Part shown: positions 44,112 through 51,918 of the stretch, piece after piece
Layout of the letters: each line of letters begins with the position of its first letter
How positions within the stretch are numbered: position 1 is the stretch's first letter
Assembly: GCA_934573855.1 (NCBI GenBank)
Contig: CAKTMF010000003.1
Coordinates: 62,001 to 126,000 of the forward strand
From: an uncultured Oscillospiraceae bacterium
GTDB taxonomy: Bacteria > Bacillota > Clostridia > Oscillospirales > Oscillospiraceae
DNA: 64,000 nucleotides
Direction: 5' to 3'
Notes under the pieces: generated by a model
What the model saw: the letters and a program-made list of their open reading frames with translations, nothing else
The model's database searches: none
What the model was told of the DNA's origin: nothing
Translations under genes and position numbers: made by a program

Positions 44112-45269
44112 ATGCGTTATGAAAGCGCCCGCCTTGCCGACTTTTCAGATATACACAAGGCTTCAAAGCGCGGAAGCTTTGACATATCCTTTTTTCTTCT
44201 GGTAATGCTGCTGCTGTTTATCGGCGTGGTGATGGTGCTCTCGTCAAGCTACGCGAGAGCCTATTACGACCCCGGCGACGTGACCGGAGGGAACGCGGCG
44301 TATTACTTCGTGCGCCAGCTTCTTTTTTCACTGCTGGGTACGGCGGTCATGCTGCTTGCCTCGCGCCTCCCGATGAGCTTTTACCGGCACTATGCTTTCC
44401 ATTTCCTTGTTTTCTCGATAGTTCTTCTTATGCTCGTTCCGTTTATCGGGGTAAAGGCGAACGGCTCGCGGCGCTGGCTCGGGGTAGGCGGACTCACGCT
44501 TCAGCCCTCGGAGCTTGCGAAGCTCGCCGTCATCCTCTCGTTCTCGGTGCTTATCTGCCGCATGAAGGGCAGAATGGGGACATTCCGCTATGGGATATTG
44601 CCGTTTGCGGCGATACTCGGGGTGATCGTCGGGCTGCTCGTGCTGGAACCGCATTTTTCCGCGTCCGTTATCATCCTCGCGATCGGCGCGATAATGCTTT
44701 TCCTCGGCGGGGTGGGTATCGGATGGTTTGCCGCGGCCTTTGCCGCCGCGGGCAGCGGGCTTTTTGTCCTGCTCACGCTCTTCCCATACGCCTCGTCGCG
44801 TATAAACACATGGCGCGACCCGTTTGCAAGCTCCTCGGACGAGGGATATCAGATCGTCCAGTCGCTCTATTCCATCGGCTCGGGCGGGCTGAGCGGCCTC
44901 GGCCTCGGCGGCAGCCGGCAGAAATTTCTGTACCTGCCGGAGGAACACAACGACTTTATTTTTTCCGTCGTTTGTGAGGAGCTGGGCTTTATCGGCGCGG
45001 CATGCATACTTATTTTGTTTTCAATGCTTGTGCTTCGCGGCTACCACATCGCGCTCCGCTCGCATGACAGATTCAGCTTTCTTGTCTGCGCCGGGCTTAC
45101 GTCGCTTCTTGCGATCCAGGTGTTCCTGAATGTGGCGGTCGTCACAAATCTTATTCCGTGTACGGGTATTTCGCTCCCGTTTTTCAGCTACGGAGGCACA
45201 GCGTTGGTCATACAGCTGGGGGAGATGGGGATAATCCTCAGCGCCTCCAGAGAGAACGTTGAAAGATAG
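44112..45269 (+). CDS. ftsW: Lipid II polymerase FtsW (SEDS family)
   Basis: This 385-residue SEDS protein polymerises glycan strands at the septum with its partner PBP. It has about ten spans. It shows VKANGSRRWLGVGGLTLQPSE, the glutamate-bearing loop, and a C-terminal TGISLPFFSYGGTAL that is diagnostic of FtsW/RodA/SpoVE. GGGGAGGTGGGAG precedes the ATG. Placement between mraY and murG argues for FtsW; a SpoVE role is also possible. Confidence 0.93.
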   Translation: MRYESARLADFSDIHKASKRGSFDISFFLLVMLLLFIGVVMVLSSSYARAYYDPGDVTGGNAAYYFVRQLLFSLLGTAVMLLASRLPMSFYRHYAFHFLVFSIVLLMLVPFIGVKANGSRRWLGVGGLTLQPSELAKLAVILSFSVLICRMKGRMGTFRYGILPFAAILGVIVGLLVLEPHFSASVIILAIGAIMLFLGGVGIGWFAAAFAAAGSGLFVLLTLFPYASSRINTWRDPFASSSDEGYQIVQSLYSIGSGGLSGLGLGGSRQKFLYLPEEHNDFIFSVVCEELGFIGAACILILFSMLVLRGYHIALRSHDRFSFLVCAGLTSLLAIQVFLNVAVVTNLIPCTGISLPFFSYGGTALVIQLGEMGIILSASRENVER

Positions 45270-45280
45270 AGGGACCGACA

Positions 45281-46402
45281 ATGAAATTTATTCTTACCTG
45301 CGGCGGGACCGCCGGACATATCAACCCTGCTTTGGCCGTTGCGGGAAGACTTAGGGAGCTTTTGCCCGACAGCAGCTTCCTCTTCATCGGTGCAGAGGGC
45401 AAGATGGAGATGGAGCTTGTCCCCAGAGAGGGCTATGATATCGTCGGGCTGAAGATGACGAATATCAGCCGCGGGCATTCCCTTGACGCCATTCTCCACA
45501 ATATCGACACGCTAAAGAACGTCGCGGTCTCGACCCATGAGGCAAAGAAGATCATCCGCGCCTTCAAGCCCGACGTCGTTATCGGCACCGGCGGCTATGT
45601 CTGCTACCCGGTGCTTACCGCCGCGAACGAACTCCATATACCCACCGTCGTACACGAGAGCAACGCCGTCCCCGGACTTACGACAAAGCTTCTTGCGGAC
45701 CATGTGAACAGGATCATGGTCGGCTTCGAGGAGAGCCGCAAGCACTATAACCATCCTGACCGCGTGGAGGTGACCGGCACTCCCGTCAGGGGCAGTTTTG
45801 CCTGCTACACGAGGGACTCGGCAAAGCGTGAGCTTGGCCTGCCGGTCGATAAGCCGCTCGTGGTTTCCGTCTGGGGTTCTCTCGGCGCGGGACATATGAA
45901 TGAGATAATGACCGAGCTTATTCCCAAGCTCAGGGGCCAGAACGACTTCCGACTCGTCCACTCCGCCGGCAGCAAGTATTACAAGGATATGACGGCGAGG
46001 CTCGCTGAGACCGCCCCCGATTACGAGGAGTGGGGCGTGGACGTGCGCGAGTACATATACGACATGCCGCGCGTGATGGCGGCGGCCGATCTCATAATGT
46101 GCCGTGCCGGTGCATCGACGCTCGCGGAGCTTGCGTATATGGGCAAGCCCGTCATAATCGTGCCATCGCCCAACGTTACCAACAACCATCAGGAAAAGAA
46201 CGCGCGTGTCCTTGAAAATGCGGGCGGCGCAAAGGTGCTTCTCGAGGGAGAATTTGACGCGGACTCGCTCCTCTCCGACGTCAGGGAGCTTCTCGGCAGC
46301 GAGGAGCGGCTGAACGGGATGTCCTCCGCGATGAGAGCCCTTGCCGTCACCGAGGCTACCGACAAGATCTGCGGCACTATCCTTGACCTTGTCAAGAAGT
46401 AA
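45281..46402 (+). CDS. murG: MurG N-acetylglucosaminyltransferase
   Basis: MurG adds GlcNAc to lipid I to make lipid II on the cytoplasmic face. It is 373 residues long. The N-terminal GGTAGHINPALA loop binds the acceptor, and HESNAVPGLTTKLL is typical. The C-terminal half has CRAGASTLAELAYMGKP, which binds UDP-GlcNAc. It starts 11 bp after ftsW. Confidence 0.96.
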   Translation: MKFILTCGGTAGHINPALAVAGRLRELLPDSSFLFIGAEGKMEMELVPREGYDIVGLKMTNISRGHSLDAILHNIDTLKNVAVSTHEAKKIIRAFKPDVVIGTGGYVCYPVLTAANELHIPTVVHESNAVPGLTTKLLADHVNRIMVGFEESRKHYNHPDRVEVTGTPVRGSFACYTRDSAKRELGLPVDKPLVVSVWGSLGAGHMNEIMTELIPKLRGQNDFRLVHSAGSKYYKDMTARLAETAPDYEEWGVDVREYIYDMPRVMAAADLIMCRAGASTLAELAYMGKPVIIVPSPNVTNNHQEKNARVLENAGGAKVLLEGEFDADSLLSDVRELLGSEERLNGMSSAMRALAVTEATDKICGTILDLVKK

Positions 46403-46487
46403 AACGCATTATCAACTTTACAATTTTAACAAAATCACCCTCCGCGGCATAGTATGACATGATTATTAATGCGCGGGGGGTCATTTA

Positions 46488-47753
46488 ATGGATATATGGC
46501 ATATAAAGCGCTGCCTCAGGCTGGAAGGCGAGTATCCTGTGCAGGGGTCCAAAAACGCCTCTCTGCCCATTCTCGCGGCTTCGATAGTCTGCCCCGCTGT
46601 TACGGAGCTGGAGGGGGTTCCCTGCCTTGACGACGTCGACGCGGCTCTTCGCATACTGCGTCATCTGGGGTGCGAGACACGTCAGGACGGCCACAGCGTC
46701 TATATCGACTCAAGGACTGTCTCGCTGAGCCATATCCCGAACGATCTGATGGCGGAAATGCGCTCATCCGTGATATTCATGGGTGCGCTGCTGGCGCGCT
46801 GCGGCGAGGCAAAGCTCTCGCCTCCGGGGGGATGTCAGCTCGGCAAGCGGCCTATAGATCTGCACCTGTATGCGCTTCGCAGACTGGGCGCGGAGATAGA
46901 GGAGGAAAACGGAGAGATATCCTGCCGCGCCGAGAGACTAAGGGGTACCGAGATAGTTCTTCCGTTCCCCAGCGTCGGAGCCACGGAGAACGCCGTCCTT
47001 GCCGCCTGCGCGGCCTCGGGCAAGACCGTTATACAAGGCGCCGCCCGTGAGCCTGAGATAGTCGCACTGCAGGACTACCTGCGTGCGGCCGGCGTAGATA
47101 TTTCCGGCGCAGGGAGCGACAGGATAGTCATCTCGCGCGGCAGACCGCGCACACATATACATATGAACATCATCTCCGACAGGATAGTCGCGTCGACCGT
47201 AGCCTGCGCCGCAGCCGCAGTCGGCGGAGACGTTACGTTAAAAAACATAGACCCGTCACAAATTTCTACAGTTATGCACTTCCTAAATGAGGCGGGATGT
47301 GATATAATAAGAAAATCAGGCGAAGTCCGTATTATTTCGGACGGGAGGCTGAAGGCCGTCGGCCCGGTATCCACCGCGCCGTATCCCGGCTTTCCGACCG
47401 ACGCGCAGCCCGTGCTTATGGCGGCGCTGCTCAAGGCCGACGGCGTTACAAGGATATACGAAAATATCTTTGAAAACCGCTTCCGTCAGGTCGAGGAGTT
47501 TTGCCGGCTCGGTGCGGACATACAGACAGACGGCATGACTGCAGAGATACACGGCGTGCCGGAGCTTCACGGCGCACAGCTTAAGGCGACAGACCTTCGC
47601 GGCGGCGCCGCAATGCTCATTGCCGCCCTGAGCGCGGAAGGGGAGAGCGCCGTCCTCGACAGCGGACATATCACCCGCGGATACGAGAATTTCGACTCCT
47701 GTCTGCGGACTCTGGGCGCCAGTATTTATATGGAAACCAAGACTTTAACGTAA
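46488..47753 (+). CDS. murA: UDP-GlcNAc 1-carboxyvinyltransferase MurA
   Basis: MurA transfers enolpyruvate to UDP-GlcNAc, the first committed step of peptidoglycan synthesis and the target of fosfomycin. It is 421 residues long. The start KNASLPILAASIV carries the conserved KN. The loop PPGGCQLGKRPIDLHL has the active-site cysteine that fosfomycin modifies. The C-terminal ATDLRGGAAMLIAAL is also conserved. An 85-bp gap before it has no clear promoter. It lies between murG and ftsQ. Confidence 0.95.
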   Translation: MDIWHIKRCLRLEGEYPVQGSKNASLPILAASIVCPAVTELEGVPCLDDVDAALRILRHLGCETRQDGHSVYIDSRTVSLSHIPNDLMAEMRSSVIFMGALLARCGEAKLSPPGGCQLGKRPIDLHLYALRRLGAEIEEENGEISCRAERLRGTEIVLPFPSVGATENAVLAACAASGKTVIQGAAREPEIVALQDYLRAAGVDISGAGSDRIVISRGRPRTHIHMNIISDRIVASTVACAAAAVGGDVTLKNIDPSQISTVMHFLNEAGCDIIRKSGEVRIISDGRLKAVGPVSTAPYPGFPTDAQPVLMAALLKADGVTRIYENIFENRFRQVEEFCRLGADIQTDGMTAEIHGVPELHGAQLKATDLRGGAAMLIAALSAEGESAVLDSGHITRGYENFDSCLRTLGASIYMETKTLT

Positions 47754-47765
47754 AGGATAAATGCT

Positions 47766-48548
47766 ATGGCTATCAACATAGGAAGAAGCCAGCCGCCCGC
47801 CAACAAGCGCGGCGAGCATAACGCTCCTCGTCGCAGGAGCAGCTTCAGCGGGCCGCTGGTGTTTGTTGCCGTCGTCGTTGCCGCCATCTTTATAATGAGC
47901 GTCTTTTTCCGTGTCTCCGATATTCAGGTGATAGGGAACGAGCATTACACAGCGCAGGAAATAATCAACGCCGTCGACATTGAGGACGGCGACAACCTTT
48001 TCTTCTTTGACCGTATCGCGGCCGGCAGCCGTGTATTCGCGAAGCTCCCGTATGTTGAGGAGGTCTCCGTCGACCGAAGCCTCCCGAACCGCGTCACCAT
48101 CACCATAACCGAGAGCAAGGCGATAGCGTACCTCAGCCTCGGCGAGGAAAACTGGACCCTCGACCATAAGTGCAAGGTCCTGGGCAAGGCGGCCGACGGA
48201 GAGACGACTGACCTCGTACCGGTCGTCGGTCTTGCTCCAGGCACTCTTATGATAGGCGAGACCATGGAGACCGAGGATAAGAACGAGGCCGTCGTTGACC
48301 AGCTCGCCGAGGTACTCAGTCAGGTGCAGGACAGGGGACTTGTGAGCGGCATGACCCGTATCGACTTCAGCGATCCTGACGACGTCCAGTTCTCATACGG
48401 CGGGAAATACACCGTTGTCCTCGGCGACGGCAGCAATATTGAGCATAAATTCGGTATGTTTGTGGCTGTGCTGGACAAGCTTATTGCAGGCGACGTGGGC
48501 ATAATCAACGTTTCCGACGGTAAAACTGCCCACTTTAGCCCTAACTGA
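47766..48548 (+). CDS. divIB: Cell division protein FtsQ/DivIB
   Basis: This 260-residue bitopic protein has an N-terminal basic region (about 1-32), one span (about 36-54) and an outside POTRA domain starting with VSDIQVIGNEHYTAQEI. The DivIB beta domain follows. FtsQ/DivIB stabilises FtsL and DivIC at the septum. It starts 12 bp after murA. ftsA, which often follows, is absent; ftsZ comes next after a promoter. Confidence 0.92.
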   Translation: MAINIGRSQPPANKRGEHNAPRRRSSFSGPLVFVAVVVAAIFIMSVFFRVSDIQVIGNEHYTAQEIINAVDIEDGDNLFFFDRIAAGSRVFAKLPYVEEVSVDRSLPNRVTITITESKAIAYLSLGEENWTLDHKCKVLGKAADGETTDLVPVVGLAPGTLMIGETMETEDKNEAVVDQLAEVLSQVQDRGLVSGMTRIDFSDPDDVQFSYGGKYTVVLGDGSNIEHKFGMFVAVLDKLIAGDVGIINVSDGKTAHFSPN

Positions 48549-48602
48549 TGTAACTAAATTACAAATTGCTTACAAAAAATTTCGCAAAATTAAAAAATAC
48601 TA

Positions 48603-48631
48603 TTGACCGCAGAAAAAAATTGTAATATTAT
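48603..48631 (+). promoter_or_regulatory. Sigma-A promoter of ftsZ
   Basis: A -35 TTGACC and a -10 TATTAT are separated by 17 bp. The leader is about 60 nt and includes a GTATA-CAA-TATAC palindrome (48669-48681) just before the ribosome site. Confidence 0.75.
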
Positions 48632-48696
48632 AGACCATGCAAATAATAGCATTATGCACTTTCAGATAGTATACAATATACAGGGAGGCACAGATT

Positions 48697-49872
48697 ATGG
48701 ATTTCAAAACTGAGATGGGTCCGGACAATGTTGTAACGATAAAGGTAGTTGGTGTCGGCGGCGCCGGCAACAACGTTGTAAATAGAATGGTAAAGTCCGG
48801 CACTCCTGGCGTTGAGTTCATTGCCATCAACACCGACAAGCAGGCGCTTGCAGTGTCCAACGCTGATCAGAAAATCCAAATCGGCGAGAAGATGACCCAC
48901 GGTCAGGGCGCAGGTTCCGATCCCGAGGTCGGCAAGCGTTCCGCCGAGGAGAGCCGCAACAATATAGCAAAGGCCATTGAGGATGCCGACATGGTGTTCA
49001 TCACCGCCGGAATGGGTGGCGGCACCGGCACCGGCGCGGCTCCCACCGTCGCCGAGATCGCCCGTGAGGCCGGCACACTTACCGTTGGCGTCGTAACAAA
49101 GCCCTTCAAGTTTGAGGGCAAGCGCCGCATGGACCAGGCTAACTCCGGCGTAAAGGAGCTTCTTGGCCGCGTCGACTCCCTGCTCATCATCCCCAATGAC
49201 AGACTCAAGTTTGCCACCGACCAGAAAATCACCCTCGCCAATGCCTTTGAGATCGCCGACGACGTTCTCATTCAGGCCGTCACCAGCATATCCAATCTCA
49301 TTAAGAACACTGGCTTTATAAACCTTGACTTTGCGGATGTTTCCTGCATTATGAAGAATGCGGGCTTCGCTCACATGGGCGTAGGCCACGCCGCCGGAAA
49401 GGGCAAGGCGGAGGATGCGGCGCGCATGGCTGTCGCAAGTCCCCTTATGGAGACCTCCATCAACGGCGCACACGGCGTGCTCATCAACATCACCGGCTCC
49501 GAGGATATGGGTCTCGACGATGTCGAGGCTGCCGCGAACCTCGTTCAGGAGGCCGCGCACCCCGACGCAAACATCATCTTCGGCGCTTCCTTCGACGAAA
49601 ATCTTCAGGACGAGATCAGAGTCACCGTTATCGCCACCGGCTTTGAGGCGAGCGCAGACGCGGCAGCACAGGCCCAGCGTGACAAGGCGGCCTCTGCACC
49701 CATCCGTCCCATCGCCGCGGCCGCGGACAAGCCTCAGGGGCTTTTCAGCGGCGCCGCCGAGAAGGCCGCCGCTGCCGTAGCTCCGGCAAAGAAGCCCGAA
49801 CCCGAGTCCGAGTCGGCCTCCTCCGACGAGGACCCGTTCGACAGCATTTTCAAGATATTCAACGCGAAGTAA
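48697..49872 (+). CDS. ftsZ: Cell division protein FtsZ
   Basis: FtsZ is the tubulin homologue that forms the cytokinetic ring. It is 391 residues long. The GTP-binding region has VGVGGAGNNVVNRM and the tubulin signature GGGTGTGAAP. The T7 loop with NLDFADV completes the catalytic site of the next subunit. The C-terminal linker is rich in Ala and Pro. The last residues, DPFDSIFKIFNAK, do not match the usual DIPxFLRxR tail that binds FtsA or SepF. GGGAGG precedes the ATG. A strong terminator follows. Confidence 0.97.
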   Translation: MDFKTEMGPDNVVTIKVVGVGGAGNNVVNRMVKSGTPGVEFIAINTDKQALAVSNADQKIQIGEKMTHGQGAGSDPEVGKRSAEESRNNIAKAIEDADMVFITAGMGGGTGTGAAPTVAEIAREAGTLTVGVVTKPFKFEGKRRMDQANSGVKELLGRVDSLLIIPNDRLKFATDQKITLANAFEIADDVLIQAVTSISNLIKNTGFINLDFADVSCIMKNAGFAHMGVGHAAGKGKAEDAARMAVASPLMETSINGAHGVLINITGSEDMGLDDVEAAANLVQEAAHPDANIIFGASFDENLQDEIRVTVIATGFEASADAAAQAQRDKAASAPIRPIAAAADKPQGLFSGAAEKAAAAVAPAKKPEPESESASSDEDPFDSIFKIFNAK

Positions 49873-49890
49873 TTACGCCTGAAAAAAATA

Positions 49891-49929
49891 AGAACTCCCT
49901 TAGGCCGGCTGACATAAGGGAGTTTTTGT
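49891..49929 (+). terminator. Terminator of ftsZ
   Basis: AACTCCCTTA pairs with TAAGGGAGTT around a 12-nt loop, followed by TTTTG. Confidence 0.9.
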
Positions 49930-49938
49930 TTTGAGAGT

Positions 49939-50763
49939 ATGGTGCGCATGATAAACAAAATATATATATTCGCCAAAAAATTCATATTTCTCTATTCGGG
50001 AAAACGTATCCCGCAGGCGGCGGCAGCGATGTCATACTTCTTTACGATGACTGTTTTTCCCGTTATCATCTGCCTGTATACGCTGCTTGGGAATAATTTT
50101 GAGCTTGCAATGCGAGTTCTTGACTTTCTCGGCAGATTTGTCGCGGATGAGACCGCGTCGTTTCTCCAGGGCTTCATCGAATACGTTGCCGATAACTACA
50201 GCATTGCGATGATGGTCGCGGGGCTGACGGTCATTCTGACGTCCTCTTCTGCTGCGCTGCGCACCGTGCAGAATGTCATCGGCGACATGCAGGGCGGGAG
50301 ACATTATCAGGGCGTAAGGAACTATTTCAACAGCATTATTTTCTCGTTTGTTTTTGTTGCCGCGCTTTATTTCGGCATAATGGTGATGGTCACGGGCAGC
50401 GAACTGCTTGACTTTATAGACAATAAGCTGCCCTTCATTGATATTAGCCGCAGCTGGGTGTGGCTGCGCTTCGTGCTGTTCTTCGGGATAGAGTTCGTCA
50501 TAATCTGGGGCGTTTATTATATTTCAAAGCGCTCGTATGATAAGTACAGGACCTTCCCCGGGGCGCTCCTCGCGGCCGTGGCGCTCGTCGCGATAAGCCT
50601 TTTCTTCTCGGTGTTCATCAGCGCTTCGGTCAAGTACCAGCTTGTCTACGGCTCTCTTGCATCGATAATACTGCTGATGTTCTGGCTGTATACATGCAGC
50701 GTCGCCATTCTATGCGGCGCGGCGTTCAATATCGTTCTCCATGATATGAAAACCTCCGGGTAG
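49939..50763 (+). CDS. YihY/BrkB family membrane protein
   Basis: This 274-residue protein has about six spans and the YihY pattern: a RIPQAAAAMSYFFTMTVFP-like start, a middle SSSAALRTVQNVI, and a late GSLASIILLMFWLYTCS. The family was once called ribonuclease BN, but that activity belongs to another protein, and function is unclear. No good ribosome site is visible before the ATG at 49939 or the one at 49948, so the start is uncertain. The end of the gene lies in the stem of a terminator, with the TAG stop in the hairpin loop. Confidence 0.86.
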   Translation: MVRMINKIYIFAKKFIFLYSGKRIPQAAAAMSYFFTMTVFPVIICLYTLLGNNFELAMRVLDFLGRFVADETASFLQGFIEYVADNYSIAMMVAGLTVILTSSSAALRTVQNVIGDMQGGRHYQGVRNYFNSIIFSFVFVAALYFGIMVMVTGSELLDFIDNKLPFIDISRSWVWLRFVLFFGIEFVIIWGVYYISKRSYDKYRTFPGALLAAVALVAISLFFSVFISASVKYQLVYGSLASIILLMFWLYTCSVAILCGAAFNIVLHDMKTSG

Positions 50764-50780
50764 ATCCCGGAGGTTTCGTT
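50750..50780. terminator. Bidirectional terminator, overlapping the YihY stop
   Basis: A 10-bp stem, AACCTCCGGG pairing with CCCGGAGGTT, has the YihY stop codon TAG in its loop. It lies between convergent genes and has T-rich sequence on the plus strand and TTTTC on the minus. Confidence 0.85.
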
Positions 50781-51133
50781 TATGACATGAACTTATCTAT
50801 CGCCTCGTTGAGCGCAGCGAGCTGGTCATCTGTGCCGGGGCCGGCGTCGTTGATACAGTGTTCGAGATGGTCCTTAAGAATGACCTTTGCCGTGCTGTTG
50901 AGCGCAGAGCGAACTGCAGCAAGCTGTATAAGCACATCGGAGCAGTCACGCCCGTCCTCGACCATGCGCTTTACCGACTCGAGATGACCTATCGCGCGCG
51001 AGAGTCGGTTCAGGACTGCCTTTGTCTGTGTGTGGGTGTGGCCGTGACTGTGCGTATGGCCGTCCGCTCCGTGAGAGTGAACTGTGCCGTCCTCGTGTAT
51101 ATGCGTGTGAAGCTCTTCTTCGGGAATATGCAT
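50780..51133 (-). CDS. CsoR/FrmR-family metal-sensing repressor with His-rich N terminus
   Basis: This 117-residue protein has the four-helix CsoR/RcnR/FrmR fold (about 36-117). Cys64, His89 and Cys93 sit in the C-H-C pattern of Cu(I)-binding CsoR. The first 35 residues carry eleven histidines, mostly in H-x-H pairs, before the DNA-binding core. The ATG at 51133 is chosen because GGAGG stands 6 nt before it; a longer start would overlap the upstream gene. The repressor is probably co-transcribed with the NTPase upstream. The metal is inferred and could be copper, zinc or nickel. Confidence 0.88.
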   Translation of the reverse strand: MHIPEEELHTHIHEDGTVHSHGADGHTHSHGHTHTQTKAVLNRLSRAIGHLESVKRMVEDGRDCSDVLIQLAAVRSALNSTAKVILKDHLEHCINDAGPGTDDQLAALNEAIDKFMS

Positions 51134-51150
51134 TTCGGCCTCCAAAATTT

Positions 51151-51732
51151 TCAGGTGTATTCTTTTGCCCATGCCTGAACGGCTCTGAGCGCTTTTTCAT
51201 CGTTCGGTGAGCCGACCTCAAGGATAAGCGTATCCGGGTCATTCCTCAACGCCTCGGTGAGCGAGGAGAGAAGTCTCGTATATCTGTCGCCAAGCGAAAG
51301 CTGACGCTTGAGCGTCTCTGCGTCCGGCGGCGATTTGAGAACGCCTATACATGGCTGCTCATCGGACAGAAGATCGAGCAGCGCCTCGCGAAATTCGGGG
51401 ACAATCAGCTCAAATCCGCCGAACTCATCCAAAACGGCAAAGGGGTAGTATTCCGCTTCCTTCAGCAGCCGCACCCCCGTCGTGCGGAAAACCTCGTTGT
51501 CATGGGTGTTGGGGACGACGGAGCAGTCGAGAAAACGTTCTCCCTTGAAGCCCTCCACACCGCCCGCGGCGGCAGCAGGCAGCAGCTCGAGACCGACGAT
51601 CTTCCCGGTCTCATCAAGCACACGCGCGGTGACGAACCCCCCGGCGAGGGGCAGCTTATCCTCAAGTGCGCGTTTTATCATTCCGGTCTTACCGTACCCG
51701 GCGGGACCTATAAGAAACAGGTGCTTTTTCAT
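51151..51732 (-). CDS. THEP1-like nucleoside-triphosphatase
   Basis: This 193-residue protein has a P-loop GPAGYGKTGMI at the N terminus, a Walker B-like FAVLDEFGGFEL and a middle LLDLLSDEQPCIGVL, consistent with the THEP1/DUF265 NTPases. Such enzymes hydrolyse nucleoside triphosphates in vitro; their cellular role is unclear. The ATG at 51732 has GGAG before it. It has a good promoter and is followed 17 bp later by the CsoR gene on the same strand. Confidence 0.78.
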   Translation of the reverse strand: MKKHLFLIGPAGYGKTGMIKRALEDKLPLAGGFVTARVLDETGKIVGLELLPAAAAGGVEGFKGERFLDCSVVPNTHDNEVFRTTGVRLLKEAEYYPFAVLDEFGGFELIVPEFREALLDLLSDEQPCIGVLKSPPDAETLKRQLSLGDRYTRLLSSLTEALRNDPDTLILEVGSPNDEKALRAVQAWAKEYT

Positions 51733-51753
51733 ACGATCACGCTCCATGTCAAT

Positions 51754-51782
51754 ATTATACATGAACGTCGAGCCTTTGTAAA
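51754..51782 (-). promoter_or_regulatory. Promoter of the NTPase-CsoR operon
   Basis: On the minus strand TTTACA (51777-51782) and a perfect TATAAT (51754-51759) are separated by 17 bp, about 21 bp from the NTPase start. Confidence 0.75.
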
Positions 51783-51847
51783 TAACGGCTTGACCGTCGT
51801 TCGCGGTACTTGACTTGTAAAGAAAAAATAAAAAATATCTGACAGTC

Positions 51848-51876
51848 TTTTCTAAATCGCAAGTGTGTGATATAAT
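51848..51876 (+). promoter_or_regulatory. Extended -10 promoter of the flippase gene
   Basis: A perfect -10 TATAAT (51871-51876) is preceded by TGA, the extended -10 element, which would compensate for the poor -35 (TTTTCT). It lies about 43 bp before the flippase start. Confidence 0.6.
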
Positions 51877-51918
51877 AACAAATACTGTTTGCACAGATCC
51901 AACGAAAGGGGACAGCAC

